Below are positions 40,160 to 52,318 of a DNA stretch of 64,000 bases, one piece after another; position 1 is the first letter of the stretch; each line of letters starts with the position of its first letter. Position numbers and translations under genes: made by a program. This DNA comes from Glandiceps talaboti (Eukaryota > Hemichordata > Enteropneusta > Spengelidae), in NCBI RefSeq assembly GCF_964340395.1, contig NC_135570.1, positions 7,259,822 through 7,323,821 on the forward strand, written 5' to 3'. Below the pieces are notes generated by a model. The model was not told the DNA's origin, made no database searches, and saw nothing but the letters and a program-made list of their open reading frames with translations.

Positions 40160-41310
40160 ATGCGTGTTTGTATGTATCAACATAATAGAATTGTCAAGTG
40201 ATGATGTCATTGGTATATAGTCTGCATTGTTATTTGTAGAATGATACAGTCTATGCATGGTTGGACTGCTGTGGACAGACATAGAACATTACATCAATTC
40301 ACTGATGTCAGAATAGACTTTCGACAGTCTAATGTCAGAATAAAACAATACTCTACCTTATTTTATACACCTAACTCTGCCAGCATATCTGTCTGTCTGT
40401 CAGTGTCATATGTAGGGACAGGTTGTGTCAAGCTAAAGTACATATTTGATAAGGCATGTCATACTCTCCAAATATATTTCCTGTGGTGGTGTGACACCAG
40501 TGGAGTAATGGTACTTTCATACCTTCCACTATGTAATTCAACAATATCAGTAAATGCTGCTGATAAGAACAGAACACTTATTTTTCTAGACTAGGAGATA
40601 CACTTTTTTCATGACTTTTGCCATTTCAAAATGTAAAAAATGTATGTAGGCAGTTGCACTTATTGAAGCATGTATGATCAGATTGCCAGGAGACTGAATG
40701 ATGCTGTGGTTGCATTGTTCTACCCTTTTCTGTCTTCTTGAGCAGGCCTGTGCATCAGGTTACCCCTACAGTGTATTTTACACTTACATTGAACAGACTA
40801 CAAATCCTGGTGCTAACACCACACAATTTACCATAATTAAGGACCTTAAGCAAATTGGAGAAAACTTAGTTTGCAGTTACATTTCTGAATTTGATATCAG
40901 AATTACATCATTTAACAAAAAAATGAAGAAAAAAAAGATCGGCCTTTTCATGTACAAATGGTTGCTATGGAACACATGCATTGTCTGTGGATCACATAAC
41001 TATGACTCAATACACATGGAGCACACATAACTACATGCAGCTATATACCTCTCCATTATCATTTGCATTTGTAGGTGTTCCATTTCCCAAGAACTTCCTT
41101 CCTGTGGCTAAGATTATCTTGAAGAGACTGTTCCGTGTTTACGCACATATTTATCACCAGCATTTCCAGGAAGTTATCTCGCTACAAGAAGAAGCGCATC
41201 TCAACACATCATTCAAACACTTCGTCTTCTTTGTACAGGAGTTCAATCTAATTGATCGGAAAGAGTTGGCACCACTTCAAGAACTAATTGACAGACTCAC
41301 AAACAAATAA
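24916..41310 (+). CDS. MOB1: MOB1 kinase activator (complete)
   Basis: MOB1 is the scaffold/co-activator of LATS/NDR kinases in Hippo signalling and mitotic exit. Exons: 24916-24929, 34654-34820, 36129-36222, 37312-37445, 41075-41310. The joined protein has 214 residues, against 216 in human MOB1A/B. The first exon codes only MSFL plus two bases. The zinc site is present: two Cys in FCTPDTCP and two His in YAHIYHQHF. Thr12 (STRTFKPKK) and Thr35 ([10 protein letters not shown]) line up with the two MST-phosphorylated threonines of human MOB1. Core blocks [31 protein letters not shown] and HLNTSFKHF are near-identical to vertebrates. The end ([11 protein letters not shown]) lacks the usual short basic tail. 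Intron 1 spans 9.7 kb. An AATAAA overlaps the stop codon (41306-41311), but a longer 3' UTR is likely. Confidence 0.97.
27196..27300. repeat. Dispersed 'ggaaccccggtaa' repeat, copy 2
   Basis: 'ggtaaggtttgagaaccct', a purine-rich middle and 'tacattgtaccattatttt' match the copy at 30711-30805 in order and spacing. Confidence 0.6.
27487..27580. repeat. Compound CA and CATA microsatellite
   Basis: A short CA run is followed by about 16 units of CATA. Short GATA, CAGA and GATT runs follow to about 27665. Confidence 0.95.
28317..28382. repeat. (GT)n microsatellite
   Basis: About 33 perfect GT units. Confidence 0.97.
29310..29850. repeat. About 59-bp minisatellite, nine copies
   Basis: Tandem units contain 'gtagtctagatacaatgttt', 'agtagtctatgtgtcc' and 'tggactactgctaatttg'. 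The unit contains inverted words (agtagt/actact; ctaga), so single strands could fold. One copy near 29480 has lost a few bases; inner copies are almost identical. Confidence 0.95.
30711..30805. repeat. Dispersed 'ggaaccccggtaa' repeat, copy 3
   Basis: 'ctgctaaggttttgggaacc', then 'ggagggaaagctggtaaaac' and 'cattgtaccataattttggt' match copies 1 and 2. Confidence 0.6.
30823..30992. repeat. 84-bp tandem duplication
   Basis: Two adjacent copies start 'aacgacagtaaagctaacag' and 'aacgacagtaaaggtaacag'. Each runs to 'gatgtgcatctgtac' or 'gatgtccatctgtac', with about 90% identity by eye. Confidence 0.85.
31927..32038. mobile_element. 112-bp fold-back hairpin, MITE-like
   Basis: The left arm at 31927-31973 ('atctgatagtagacactctc...') is the inverted, about 90% complement of the right arm at 31992-32038 ('...gagagtctaatctgatag'), leaving only an 18-base loop. 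There is no coding capacity. The compact palindrome is typical of small non-autonomous DNA elements, but I could not see a clear target-site duplication. Confidence 0.65.
35700..35936 (-). mobile_element. tRNA-derived SINE
   Basis: Read on the minus strand, 'gctgaatggttagagtgac' (A box) and 'ggttgctggtttgagtgtca' (B box) lie 30-40 bases apart. A unique body follows ('cctcagtcaacccagct', 'gtacctgctaggatagaggt'). The body resembles SINEs common in marine deuterostomes, as far as I recall, but I cannot name the family. It lies in MOB1 intron 2. Confidence 0.7.
36566..37102. repeat. Inverted repeat arms, about 60-75 bp, 400 bp apart
   Basis: Left arm 36566-36628 ('ttggtcttagattcagattc', 'ctagtctcatattgag') is the inverted counterpart of right arm 37030-37102 ('caatatgagactagact', 'gaatctgaatctgagaccaa'). 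Both lie in MOB1 intron 3. The roughly 400 bp between them has no recognised gene. Confidence 0.7.
37998..38220. repeat. 111-bp tandem duplication with internal hairpin
   Basis: Two adjacent, nearly identical copies begin 'caaaaagtacacattgtagt'. In each, 'aagctagggagt' is matched by the inverted 'actccctagcat' about 50 bases later, so each copy forms a hairpin. An 82-codon frame across it is only the duplicated DNA. Confidence 0.9.
38314..38677. mobile_element. 364-bp fold-back element, MITE-like
   Basis: The left arm, about 38314-38464 (begins 'acaactgccaacatcaga', ends 'gataagaacagttttatggc'), is inverted in the right arm, about 38520-38677 ('ggccataaaactgttcttat' ... 'tctgatgttaacagttgt'), with a loop of about 55 bases. 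Identity is about 80% with small gaps. There is no open frame. It sits in MOB1 intron 4. Confidence 0.75.
40112..40158. repeat. (TG)n microsatellite
   Basis: About 23 perfect TG units, flanked on the left by TG-rich degenerate sequence from 39985. Confidence 0.95.
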
Positions 41311-42512
41311 AAATCACCCCCCATATTTTCAGAGCTCCCCTAGATGTATATTGTTTTTATATTAAAAGAGAGACAGAGTTTTATAGTCACATTTGGCGGA
41401 CTGAGAGAGAGGTTATAGCTTTAGGCCAATTTCTCATGGAATACTTCAGACTGAGAGATTCATTTTTTTTGAGAACACGCCCGTAAATTGCTCGCAGCAA
41501 GCTATAGATAAAGATTTGACATTGTAGGCAAGCGCGTTATCGCTCGCTGTAAGCTGAAAGATCCATTACTGTGAGCACTCCTATTATCGCTTGCTAGAAA
41601 CTATAGACTGGAATTCGTTGGTATGGGTTTTTTCGTTAATCACAAGCCACAAACTATAAAATGAAGATACATCGCTGTGAGTACTCCATGAAGTGTTTCT
41701 ACAGTGATAAGGGTACAGTGCTTGCAATGATGAATCTTTGAATCTTGGAATGCAACATTTGCTTTGAAAAGTAATGTGATAAAGTTGTTTGATGAGAACC
41801 ACTTTTCCATTGCATCAACGGTTCATGTACTCGTAATGTATTTATTTGAACAATGTAAAACTTTGTGTATGTTGTACAGCAATAAGGTGGAATGTGATTT
41901 TTGTATATAATGCTACTAGAATTGATCTCCATGTCATGAAAAGGGAATGCATAATGTTATACTTTCTTCCATGTATAGAATCGTAGCTCTTTCAATCTGA
42001 TGCACGTATTGATATTCATCCGATAAAAGTTGATATTAGCAAGTCAGCTATACTGATCTCAGTGTATTGCACCCTCAGTTGTGATGTATTTTAAGATACT
42101 TGTAAACTTGAATATTCAATTTTTGCTGATTGCAGGTTAACTATTCTAAATTGGAAATTGTTCTTCTGTGATCTATTTGACACACCGTCAAGTGTATACA
42201 GAAGTACTCCATTCAACAAGGACTGATGAATTCATCATTGTAGACACTTTCTAAATTATAAACCAAACGATTTGTCATTTTGGGCACTCCTGTAATTTCT
42301 GATTGAAAAATTCATTTTTGTGTCAATCACTCACTACAAATGCCAAGTGTGTGAGTGATTAATAGAAGTATCTACAACAACAAATCCTTTGTTTCCATAT
42401 TTTGAGACAGCGAAATTCACTACTGTGTTCAACACTTACTTGGACATTGTATGTGAACGAGTGATTCACTGGATCATCCACAACATGAAACACTTCATTG
42501 ATATTTACCACT

Positions 42513-42649
42513 TAGCCTGGAATCCTTGTGGATGGGAATTTGAAATGGTTCTCCCATCACGGCGAGATGGGAAACCAAAATTTAAATCCCCATCCACGTA
42601 GATTGGGAAAATCAAAATTTAAATCCACATCTGCATGGATTCCAGGCTA
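42513..42649. mobile_element. 137-bp fold-back element
   Basis: The arm 'tagcctggaatccttgtgga' at the left end is inverted as 'gcatggattccaggcta' at the right end. Complementarity continues inward through 'ggaatttgaaatggtt' and 'aatcaaaatttaaatcc'. It is non-coding. Confidence 0.65.
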
Positions 42650-43601
42650 TTTAGTACTACTACATTCTCAAAAACATCACCAAACATTACTTTTGAAATA
42701 TAGAAAACAGTACTATAATACAATTATCATATCAGACCCTATATGACAGTACTGTTCTCCCCACACCTATATTTGAGTCTACCCTATTATTTCTCGAAAA
42801 CAATAGAATCATATTTTACATACTGATCATTTCTTTTGTTATGCAAATTTTGAACAACATGAGTCTATTATCATTATCTGGGGAGAACATGCAGCAAATA
42901 CCAGTGGAAGTTATGAATCGCTCACTTTGTTGTGTGGTTTACAGTATCTTACAGTCTAGTGTCACAGCTGATAATAGTGTTTGTTTGTGATTTAAAGATA
43001 AGTGAGTCCCACTTCAGTTTTATGACTGTCAGTCAACAGTTGTTTCAGGGGCTTCTATAATCTATGTCTGTGAAGTAAAGATTTTTGTAGCACCCCTAAT
43101 GAGTATTGTTATGGTCTCTAGTATTTAGATATTATTTGAATGATGTATGTATTTGTTTGTTTTTATCATTGACAATCTCCGAGTAGAACTTAGCATAGTA
43201 TGTGTATTGTTAAATTTAGTATATAGCCTTAGTAAGTATCTTATGTTGTATTTATTAGTCAGTAGTTCAATCCATGTCAATACTCAACTTGCATAATCAA
43301 ATTCGTAGGACTCTCAATCCCATTCTGATTCTGATGCTGTCATCACTGAGATTCATCACAATGTAACATTGTAGCTAGAAAGTTTACATTTGTAGCCCAA
43401 TTATTGGGCCTGTGCTCTGAAGAAAATTAGCTGTTGAAAAACTTTCTCATGAGCTTAAAACTTATCAAACCAATATCCAGACTACTTATGGAGGCAGTGT
43501 AAACAAAATGACCTCCCTTGGACTTTTAGGGGTCCTAAGCCAGACTTTAAAACACAAAACATCAAATCCTGTGAAGTTATGCAAGGAGAGAATTAGACAC
43601 C

Positions 43602-43709
43602 CAGTGCACAATCTGAGGCAATTAATATTCATTTATGTTAATTGTATTCATGGATATGCAAATTTTATGATAATTAATAGCCACTTCATTGTCCTCTGAT
43701 TGTGCACTG
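43602..43709. mobile_element. 108-bp fold-back element
   Basis: 'cagtgcacaatctgagg' at the left is inverted at the right as 'cctctgattgtgcactg', with AT-rich DNA between. Only the outer 17 bases match well. Confidence 0.5.
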
Positions 43710-45408
43710 TATAGAATGTTACTTTATATTGTTTTATAAGTACCGGGTATATTTTGTTTTTCTGTTTGTAATCTGTAAAGATGGGGGAAGGGATACTAAT
43801 TTCATATCAGATGTATTTTGTGTTTTCTACAATAACTTTATGTTGTTAAAAATGTGTTGATATTGTTTAACTTTTTTTTGACATGACCATAGGTTGTACG
43901 CTATTGTTACAGTCTTACCGTAAACATTACAGAAGTTTTGTTATGCAAGTGTCTGTCTTCTTGTAAAAGTTGAATGTTTGATTGATAGAATGGCAGTCAT
44001 TGTACCATATGTGATATGTCGGATAAATGATAGCAACATACAAGTTTATGTTTTGTTCGCAATATGAATTTGCTGTAGGTGTATCGTTGTTGGATAGTAA
44101 GAGTCAACACCATTACCACAAGTCATATTTTTCCTCTGCATGTCTAGTACAGTTGTGACAAAAAGGTCTGTCATTTTCATAGCATAGAACCACAAACTCT
44201 GTTGCTTTATTGCGAATGCCACTCTTGGAAATGTAATCCTTAAAATGTTTGCTTATGGAGAGTCATTTCATAATTTTACATCACATACATAACATCCGTA
44301 GTGTTCTGCTATAATGCATGCCTGTTTACTCTCATGAGTCAATGCATGTCCATAACAAGGACTTCTACTGGACAATGAATGCAGAGCAAGTTTCAACTCA
44401 GTGTTTTGTGGCAGTTGCACGTAATGTAAGTGATGTAAGATCATGAAAGGTTTCTCCAGAACCCATAATTTATGAAAATGTCTTCATTTCCTGCAGTGGT
44501 GTTCCTCTTTTAGAAAATTATACTTGTGTACGTTTTTCAGTCAGTTGGGTAACCTTCAATGGCTTCCTAACAACCCTAATTAGTGGCATAGCTGAGTCAT
44601 CAATGTATTCAAAATTAGTTTTTATATCAAATGGTTCCTCCTGTTCAAGTGTCTGACATGTGCTAGGAGGATTAGTTTGGATGTGTTGCCATGTTTAACA
44701 TGTATTTGTCGTGTTAGACGATGTTTTACAAGAACCGATGTACAACCTGTGATGTCATGCAATGGAACAACAAAGACTAAACATGTAGCTAAATTATCAT
44801 ATTTATTGAAATCATAAAATAATTAGTAATATCAATAATAGTCCGAATCCTAGCCATAATATTGCTTTAATGGTGTGTTTCTTTTAACCTTAAGAAATAA
44901 CATGATTTTATTGAGCGGAAATAACACAATTTTATTGAGCATAAAGTACAAACTTGTGAATTTTTATGATTGATATTTGACCCTACCAATGAAAAAAAAT
45001 AGTGAGTTTCTATGAAATAAAATCCCAGAATACTTTGGGTGATAGTAAAGAATTTTAATAATAAATTGATGCGTTGCCCCATCTTGCTGGTAACAAATAA
45101 TGAATATGTAAAGAACGGGAAACTAGTAACCTTGACACTGTACTATTAGTCTTACTTGATAATAATTATCATGTTGGCAGGATTGTATATTTTGCTATTT
45201 TTTCTAATAGAAACTCTTAAAAATTTGTAGAAAATTAATATGTCACTTTGTGAACATAGTATTGATGTGATTGTGTGGTGTAAGATGGGACATTATCACA
45301 GCATATTATAACAACACTGATACAATTATATAATGAACCATACAACATTACCAAACATGATGGAAACTCACCTGTGCAAATGTTCAGTCTAAATTCATGA
45401 ATATAATG

Positions 45409-45720
45409 TCGCATCGCACCAATATTTTTTAAGTAGCTCATCAAAGCTTTCACCAGGTGTACACCCTGGCTTTGTTAATGTTTTCTGAAGTCATGACACA
45501 TGTGTGACTTCAGACAATAGGTGAGGGATTAAGGAAGCGATTCATGTTTGGACTTTACAACCATCTATGAACCATAACGGGGACATTACCAACTTCTGAG
45601 ATTTTGGGACAATTATCTGATGTGATGCATGCGTCGTGACTTCAGAAAACACTGATGAAGCCATTGTGGATACCTGGCAAAAGCGTTGGTGAGCTACTTG
45701 ACAATTTTGGTGCAATACGA
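45409..45720. mobile_element. 312-bp fold-back element, arms about 95 bp
   Basis: The left arm 45409-45503 ('gcatcgcaccaatatttttt', 'aagtagctcatcaaagcttt', 'ttttctgaagtcatgac') is the inverted match of the right arm 45626-45720 ('gtcgtgacttcagaaaacac', 'gtgagctacttgacaatttt', 'ggtgcaatac'). The spacer is about 120 bp. Identity is about 75-80% by eye. Confidence 0.7.
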
Positions 45721-46094
45721 AGTTAAATTTTTATGAACTTAATTACCAAACATACTTCATGCATTTTAATCATTATATAGACTGAAAGACAGTTTTACAC
45801 ACGCATTCTACGTTTCGTACGTGCAGGATCTGATGTTTGGTTTATAGAAAATGACTTATTCTTGCATGAAATTGTTGTTATTGATGTTCATTGAATACTG
45901 TATTTTCTGATTTGTATAGCTTAAAATGATTGACACCTTGCCTGCTTCTTTAGTTTCTGTATTTTAAAAAAAGTACTATTCTTCAAGTCTTTCCAAAACA
46001 TTGGATTGTAGTGAAGGGAAACTGCAATCTGAATTGCAGCATAGTTTTACATCATCTTGTGTTCAATAGAAACTAGTTATAGATCTAACAGAAC

Positions 46095-46340
46095 GTATAA
46101 GCCTTGACAAATATCTTACTAACATTGCTACATTGTATTGCCTGGTTTGACAAATATTTTACTAAAATTGCTACATGGTATCATCTGGCTTGACAATATC
46201 TTACTAAAATTGCTACATTGTATCACCTGGCTTGACAATATCTTACTAACATTGCTACATTGTATCATCTGGCTTGACAAATATCTTACCTAAAATTGCT
46301 ACATTGTATCATGTGTTTTTGATAAATATCTTACTAACAT
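46095..46340. repeat. About 43-45-bp minisatellite, six copies
   Basis: Tandem units carry 'ttgacaaatatcttacta', 'acattgctacattgta' and 'tcatctggc'. Copies differ by 1-4 bases. Confidence 0.9.
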
Positions 46341-48518
46341 TGCTATATTGTATTGTCTGGCTTGAGCAAAACTGTTACATTTTAGTCCTTGCAAATCACC
46401 AAAAGGTAGCTCAAGCAAAGAAAATATAACAGTGTTGCTAAGTTTTTGTTGAGTCAGACAATTAAATGTAACATAGTTCATATTTGTCAAGTTATACAAT
46501 ATCCTGTTTTAGGTTAACTGGTTTCTATTGTAACTTTGCATTGCCTTGCTTATAATATTAATAGTTATGTTAAAATTGAGCTTCCAAAGAAATTATTCGC
46601 AATTACTGATTTTATCTGCAATGTTATAAAATATGATCTGTTTTTTTTATCAGTCATGTTATTAATATACGTGTCATGTATGACAGAAAGTTTGTGTATG
46701 AACCATGTCCATGTCACTATTTGTACAAAAAAAAATCATAGTTGATGAGTGGTAGATAGAATCAAAATTTACAAAAGTTTAACTTGTACACCCTATTTCT
46801 GACAAACAGTTGGTTTTGTCCTTCTATTTTATATGGAGGGTCAGCCCATTCCATTAGGAAATAGGTGTGAATAGGTTTGCAATATTTATATATATGCAAT
46901 GGAAAATAAGTAGGACAAGTAAGTTACTGATCTGCTTAATTTACTCTCTTCAAAGATATGCTATGAATGTTGTGTGAATTGATCAACTTACCTTTTACTA
47001 GGCCGGAATCCACTATGTGGGACGAAATCGCAAGCTGGAACCCATAGTGTGGGAAGAACCACAGTTTGAACAAAGTCAGCCAAACACTGCATTCAAAAAT
47101 ATTCAGATTTATAAACCTATAGTGACAAAGGCTCTTACAGCGCCGGCAAGCTTAGTGTTGCAAAGGCTCTTTACAGCGCCGGCAAGATTAGCGTGGTGTT
47201 TGCTCTGTAGACTTTTAATAGCCAAATTTTGTGTCTACAGAAACAAAGCATCGCAGTTGCTTCATTGAGTGTTTGTTGATTGTCGGTGTTCTATGTCACT
47301 TTAAATTTCCCTCAAAATGGTAGAAGACGAATTTATGAAGAGTCAGAGCAATCAAAAGTGTTACATGTATTATTATGAAAAAATTATTTATGTTGAAAAA
47401 AAAGGATTAGATGGAATATGACAACTTGAGATTGACTTTGCAAGTAGAAATGTGTACATTTACTTGTATGTCTAATTTCAGCCAAGCCAAGACACTGGAA
47501 GTACCAATGAAAATTGATCAAGCTGTAACAATGGAATGGCCAAAACTGTGTTATTTAGCAACATATATAGTTGCTAGGAACCGCTCGACGTTCCTATAGT
47601 GTGTTGTTTCCAAAGTCAACAATCAAATCTAGAAGTGTTGTTTCAGTTGTATTTTTCAATCGTTTCCGTAGTGAGACACACTTTCAATTGTTTGTGGACT
47701 CTACTCAAAGTAGGAATTATTTTGATACAGAGTTCTTATCAACATCATGATCCTCTAAATCAGCCAGTTCTTGTTACAACATGATTGATTGTCATTGTAA
47801 TATAGAGTCTCCTTGTTCACAGATGAAATCATTTTCAAAAAAGTCCCGTTGTTCAGTGTATGCTGAATGAATATGATTCGCAAGAAAGCAATGCTTTGCC
47901 AGTTAATTATTTGTTTTGTCTTGTAAATAAACATCAGGGACTGTATTTAGTATATTACTGGGGGTGTAGTATAGACAATATTTTAAGCAATAAATATATA
48001 TGACAACATTCAATGCAGTGTCTGCAGTGTATCTTTTTAAAGAGGCACAAGCCGAGCTTGTAAGCATTTTACTCAAGTGAAAATACTTGCATAACACCAC
48101 ATTCCAGTATAATGTTAATGTTGATGCACGTCTTCTATAACATAATTTTCTTCTGGCATTGTCAGAACAGTTCATTCCATAGTAGGAGTTTCAAGAACAA
48201 TTTTTGATACGTTTGATAAATGACGTTATCGGATCATTTCAGCGTTATATCCTAATAGTTCAGTCATTTGCAAGTGTTGGTTAAGTATGCTTCAGTAGGT
48301 ACAATAATGCGAGTACCTTTTAAATATACAGCAAAGAATGTGCCAAAATATGTATAAACTCAGTTTTTGCCCCTTTAATGTGTATATGTACATTACATGG
48401 AGGAAGTGCTATGCTGAGTATGAGAAAAGTTGTACGTTCCAAAATAGAAATATGATATTGATATCAACTCTTGGAAGTTGCTTCACATTCATTGTCCAAT
48501 TAACATAGACCGGATGAT

Positions 48519-48588
48519 GAACAATAAATATTCATGACTCCTAAGTGCTTATTACCTTCAGATATATAAACATGAATATTCATTGTTC
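48519..48588. repeat. Short inverted repeat
   Basis: 'gaacaataaatattcatg' is inverted as 'catgaatattcattgttc' with a 34-base loop. Weaker complementarity extends outward. Confidence 0.55.
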
Positions 48589-49038
48589 ACCTAATGAACA
48601 TGTATGTCTACTAACTCCCATGAGACGATGCTGGGACAATGAACTTTAATTTGGTATTTTTTACGTGAAATTTCTGTTACGTGAAATCATGAAATGTTTT
48701 AATATCTGTCTATCAGTAACAAATGAATTGATTTTCTTGACTGGGGACTTTTAAAATATCAGAGTTAAAAACAATGTCTACAAAGAAGCATAGCGTTATA
48801 TAAATATGTTACTTCATCAAATAGGAAAGTACTAGTACACAGTGTTTGCATTGAAGTAAATATAACTGCGAAATTAAAACTTAGTATTACTTTACACCCT
48901 ATGTTTCAAAAATACCTTTGTACCAACCATAGAGGGCGCCAGTTATATGTATGTGTACTGACCACCTGTTGGAATGTACAGAAAATCTACATTGCTATGT
49001 AATCATGCATACGTTGTCATATGTACACATTTATACAT

Positions 49039-49321
49039 ACGTATACGCATACATACATACATACATACATACATACATACATACATACATACATACACAC
49101 ACATACGTACATACATACATACATACATACATACATACATACATACATACACACACACACAAACATACATACACACATACATACATACATACATACATAC
49201 ATACATACATACATACATACACACATATATACATACACACATACATACATACATACATACATACATACATACATACATACATACATACATACATACATAC
49301 ATACATACATACATACATACA

Positions 49322-49351
<30 letters not shown>
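49039..49351. repeat. Long (CATA)n microsatellite
   Basis: About 75 tetranucleotide units with three or four CACA/CGTA interruptions. All six reading frames are open across it for this reason alone. Confidence 0.98.
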
Positions 49352-49353
<2 letters not shown>

Positions 49354-49729
49354 AAAGGCGTATATTAGTAATTATCTCTTTGAATATTGCACAATAATTC
49401 TAGTTTATTTTTTGTAATAAAATCCCATGTTCATAATATACATCTTGAATCAAAACAAAAGAACACTGGATTTGTAATCCACACATCCAATTTGTTGCTG
49501 AAATAAATCCTCTAAATAAGACACACTATATTTAAATAACTGTACCCATGGACCAACTTAATTGACTCACTGCACTAACCTAATATTAATATATATTTAT
49601 GCACTCTCTATCTGGGATAGACTATTCTTTTGATATTGATGTGGCAAATTAAGAGGTCCGTGGATACAGCGATCTAAACTTGGTAAATTCATTTGATAGA
49701 TGTGTGTGTGTGTCTGTGTAATATGTATC

Positions 49730-49731
49730 TA

Positions 49732-49762
<31 letters not shown>

Positions 49763-49821
49763 TTATGTATGTATGTATGTATGTATGTATGTATGTATGT
49801 ATGTATGTATGTATGTCTGTC

Positions 49822-49886
<65 letters not shown>

Positions 49887-49887
49887 G
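49730..49887. repeat. Compound (CTGT)n/(ATGT)n microsatellite
   Basis: Runs of CTGT, then ATGT, then CTGT, about 38 units in all. Confidence 0.97.
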
Positions 49888-50274
49888 TGTTCGAAAGACT
49901 ATATGTGTCTATACACGTATGAGTTCTTGTTTGTGAGTAAATGTCGACGGCTGTGACCAAACGTTGAACAGTAAGTTTACAAGCAATCTGTATTTGAGAG
50001 TGTTTTAGTAACATTTACCGTACTTCTTTGATTGAAATGTCAACTAATGTTGCTATATTCTGTCAATATGAGGCTAAACACAAAATGGGACCAATACTTA
50101 ATATACACTGTAAATATATACTGTAAAATAAGAAAGAAGTTTTGAGAAAATGTAAGCGCCTCGTAAAAACATACCCACTTTGAATCTCCCCAAACTGGAA
50201 TAACAAACTGGGTAAGATTACCTTTCACTATTTAAAAAAAATGACTGGAGATACTTAGGCAATAAAATTTACAT

Positions 50275-50360
50275 GGAAATAGAAGCAAAGTCTCACTCCT
50301 TTTTTGAAAGTAAAAGTGTTTAGGGTCGGCGGCTTAAACATGGGTCGGTCGGGTTATCGG
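50275..50360 (+). repeat. Dispersed repeat, copy A
   Basis: 'ggaaatagaagcaaag', 'gtttagggtcggcggctt' and 'ggtcgggttatcgg' match, in inverted orientation, the copy at 54690-54784. This copy lies just beyond the caspase stop codon. Confidence 0.65.
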
Positions 50361-50371
50361 ATACACACATT

Positions 50372-50377
50372 TTTATT
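50372..50377 (-). promoter_or_regulatory. Candidate polyadenylation signal of the caspase gene
   Basis: Minus-strand AATAAA 92 bases after the caspase stop codon, adjacent to dispersed repeat copy A. Confidence 0.45.
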
Positions 50378-50468
50378 TGACCTTTGAACTCAGACAGGGG
50401 TTCTTGATTGTTGGCATTTGTGTAAGTTGTACTCTTACTGCCATATATGGTAATACTTAATTGTTGGT

Positions 50469-52286
50469 CTAGATTGTGGTTACTCTTCGTTTTTGTTGTT
50501 CTGGTGGTTTAGCGGTAAAGTATAAATCTTTCGTCAACCTTGTTTCAATACATGGTATCTGTTTCTTCTCACTACTTGTATCGTCACCAGTGTTGGACTC
50601 AAACTTGTAGGCGACCTTTCTGCAAACACGCGTCATCATACGTAGCACGTCCATGGTGTCACCGTGGTTATCAATGACGTCACACAGAGACTGGATGAAC
50701 CAAGAACCATTGCCAACATTTCTCCACGAATAGTACCCTGCAAATGATATTGATGTAAACAATGGTAGAAAAAAAACATTTTATAGATGTCAGTCAAATA
50801 ACACACGTCATTTTTCAAAATTTACTGTTTGTGTATTCATGTAATTTGCATAAAATTCTGGACAAATATTTTGTAAATGACCGATAATGCACCGTTTTGC
50901 CCGTATTAACAGTTAGGAGATTCGCATTCCCTCTATCACAGATAGAAGAACTGCGCATGTCACGTGGTAGACTAAATATTCAAATTGTTACTCACCAGGT
51001 ACGGTTGAATAGCAAATAAGGAAGTCAGCCTCTAAAGGAATACGTTGGATTCTTGGTGCTGCATCTGTTTCATCTTTCCCATTGTGCAAAACAGCCCCTT
51101 CGTCATATTTCTGTCCTCTGCAAGCCTATATGGTGACAATATATAACGACAAGTGTAATTTTTGGTGATTATGATCAACTATGCCTCAATAAAATATTCA
51201 TAATCATATTATAATCATATTACCATGTAAATAAAACAAATATTTTGGGGCGTTGAGATGGTTTTCCAGGGCTATTCCAATAACCTAATACATGAATTAA
51301 TTTAGTTATTAATGTTCGGTAGTTAATTATTAACTTCAGTGAAAGTATTCTATCAATATTTTGTAACATTTATTACCACTGACTAGTCCCTTTTGTTGTT
51401 TCAATATTCAAAGATGGAATGCCATGGTTCAGCTTGATTCAAAATACAAAATAATTGACATGTGACCTCAGCGTCTGATCTGTGTGTTGCCTTGGGGATA
51501 ATGCTTTCCGGGAGGCGTGGCCGGGAGGGCGTGGCTGAATCTGATTGGTCAGATTAGCATAACGTGATCCGAATGGAAATTCCCCAACAGAAGACAGTCA
51601 CACCCTCTTCAACCTGGCATGGCCACCTGAGCGGAATGGTGAACTCATCGTCGACATTTTTCCAGAGAATTCTATCCTAAGATCCTAACTGAGCTCAAAA
51701 GAATCATCTCAAGACGATTGAGGGAGCAAAGTCTACACTCGACGGAGGTTTGGCGAAAATTCAAGAAATTTGGGCAAAGTTATAGCCGACTTTGTTGTCA
51801 TACAACTTGGCTGATATCGGGCGTATAAACAAAAGCACAATGTAGTTGTCGGTCACACTTTCGATGAGACTAAGACGACCCTAAGATTATTAGCCATCGA
51901 AATATTGCCTGGTGTTTGTCCTGTTGAGAGTATTATTCACATGTTTTTGTCATTTTTGCCAGCGTGGGATTTTCTGGCTTGTTTTGAGGTGGTGGAAGGT
52001 TGTGTCGTTTTCCTGCACGTATATCTCTGGGCACCGTACTCCTTACGGGGGTTGAGATTCAACTCAGATATACAACAGGAATGACAAATTCAAGGCTTTG
52101 GCTCTTGTCGGTCTGTTGTGTGTAAGTAGGGTGTGATTTTGCTAGCAATGGCATCTCTCTGTGCACTTAGGATAAACCCTTTGTTGAAAACTGAATCATC
52201 CATTTGCATTGGAGATGGTGGTGTGAGAGGTGTCGACATGACGGACCACTCTTTTTACATCCCGTAATGGAAGGTTATGTTATGCC

Positions 52287-52318
<32 letters not shown>

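Larger units (their letters stand above)
41311..50468. other. Intergenic space between MOB1 and the caspase gene
   Basis: MOB1 (+) and the caspase (-) converge on this 9.2-kb stretch. No exon was recognised on either strand. The first part (about 41311-42000 or more) is probably MOB1 3' UTR and contains a degenerate repeat with 'cgctcgc' and 'aagctatag' words. Fold-back elements, a 45-bp minisatellite and long CATA/CTGT microsatellites fill much of the rest. Confidence 0.7.

Noticed and set aside
39892-40282. Val-Cys and His-Thr rich frames
   Set aside because: They are translations of TG-rich and (TG)n sequence in MOB1 intron 4.
47017-47850. Chain of short frames in slightly GC-richer DNA between MOB1 and the caspase
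   Set aside because: They show no conserved motif; one contains an internal 30-bp duplication ('cagcgccggcaag' twice). They do not join into a protein by splicing.
48951-49397. Tyr-Ile-His-Thr and Met-Tyr-Val-Cys open frames on both strands
   Set aside because: They are produced by the CATA microsatellite.
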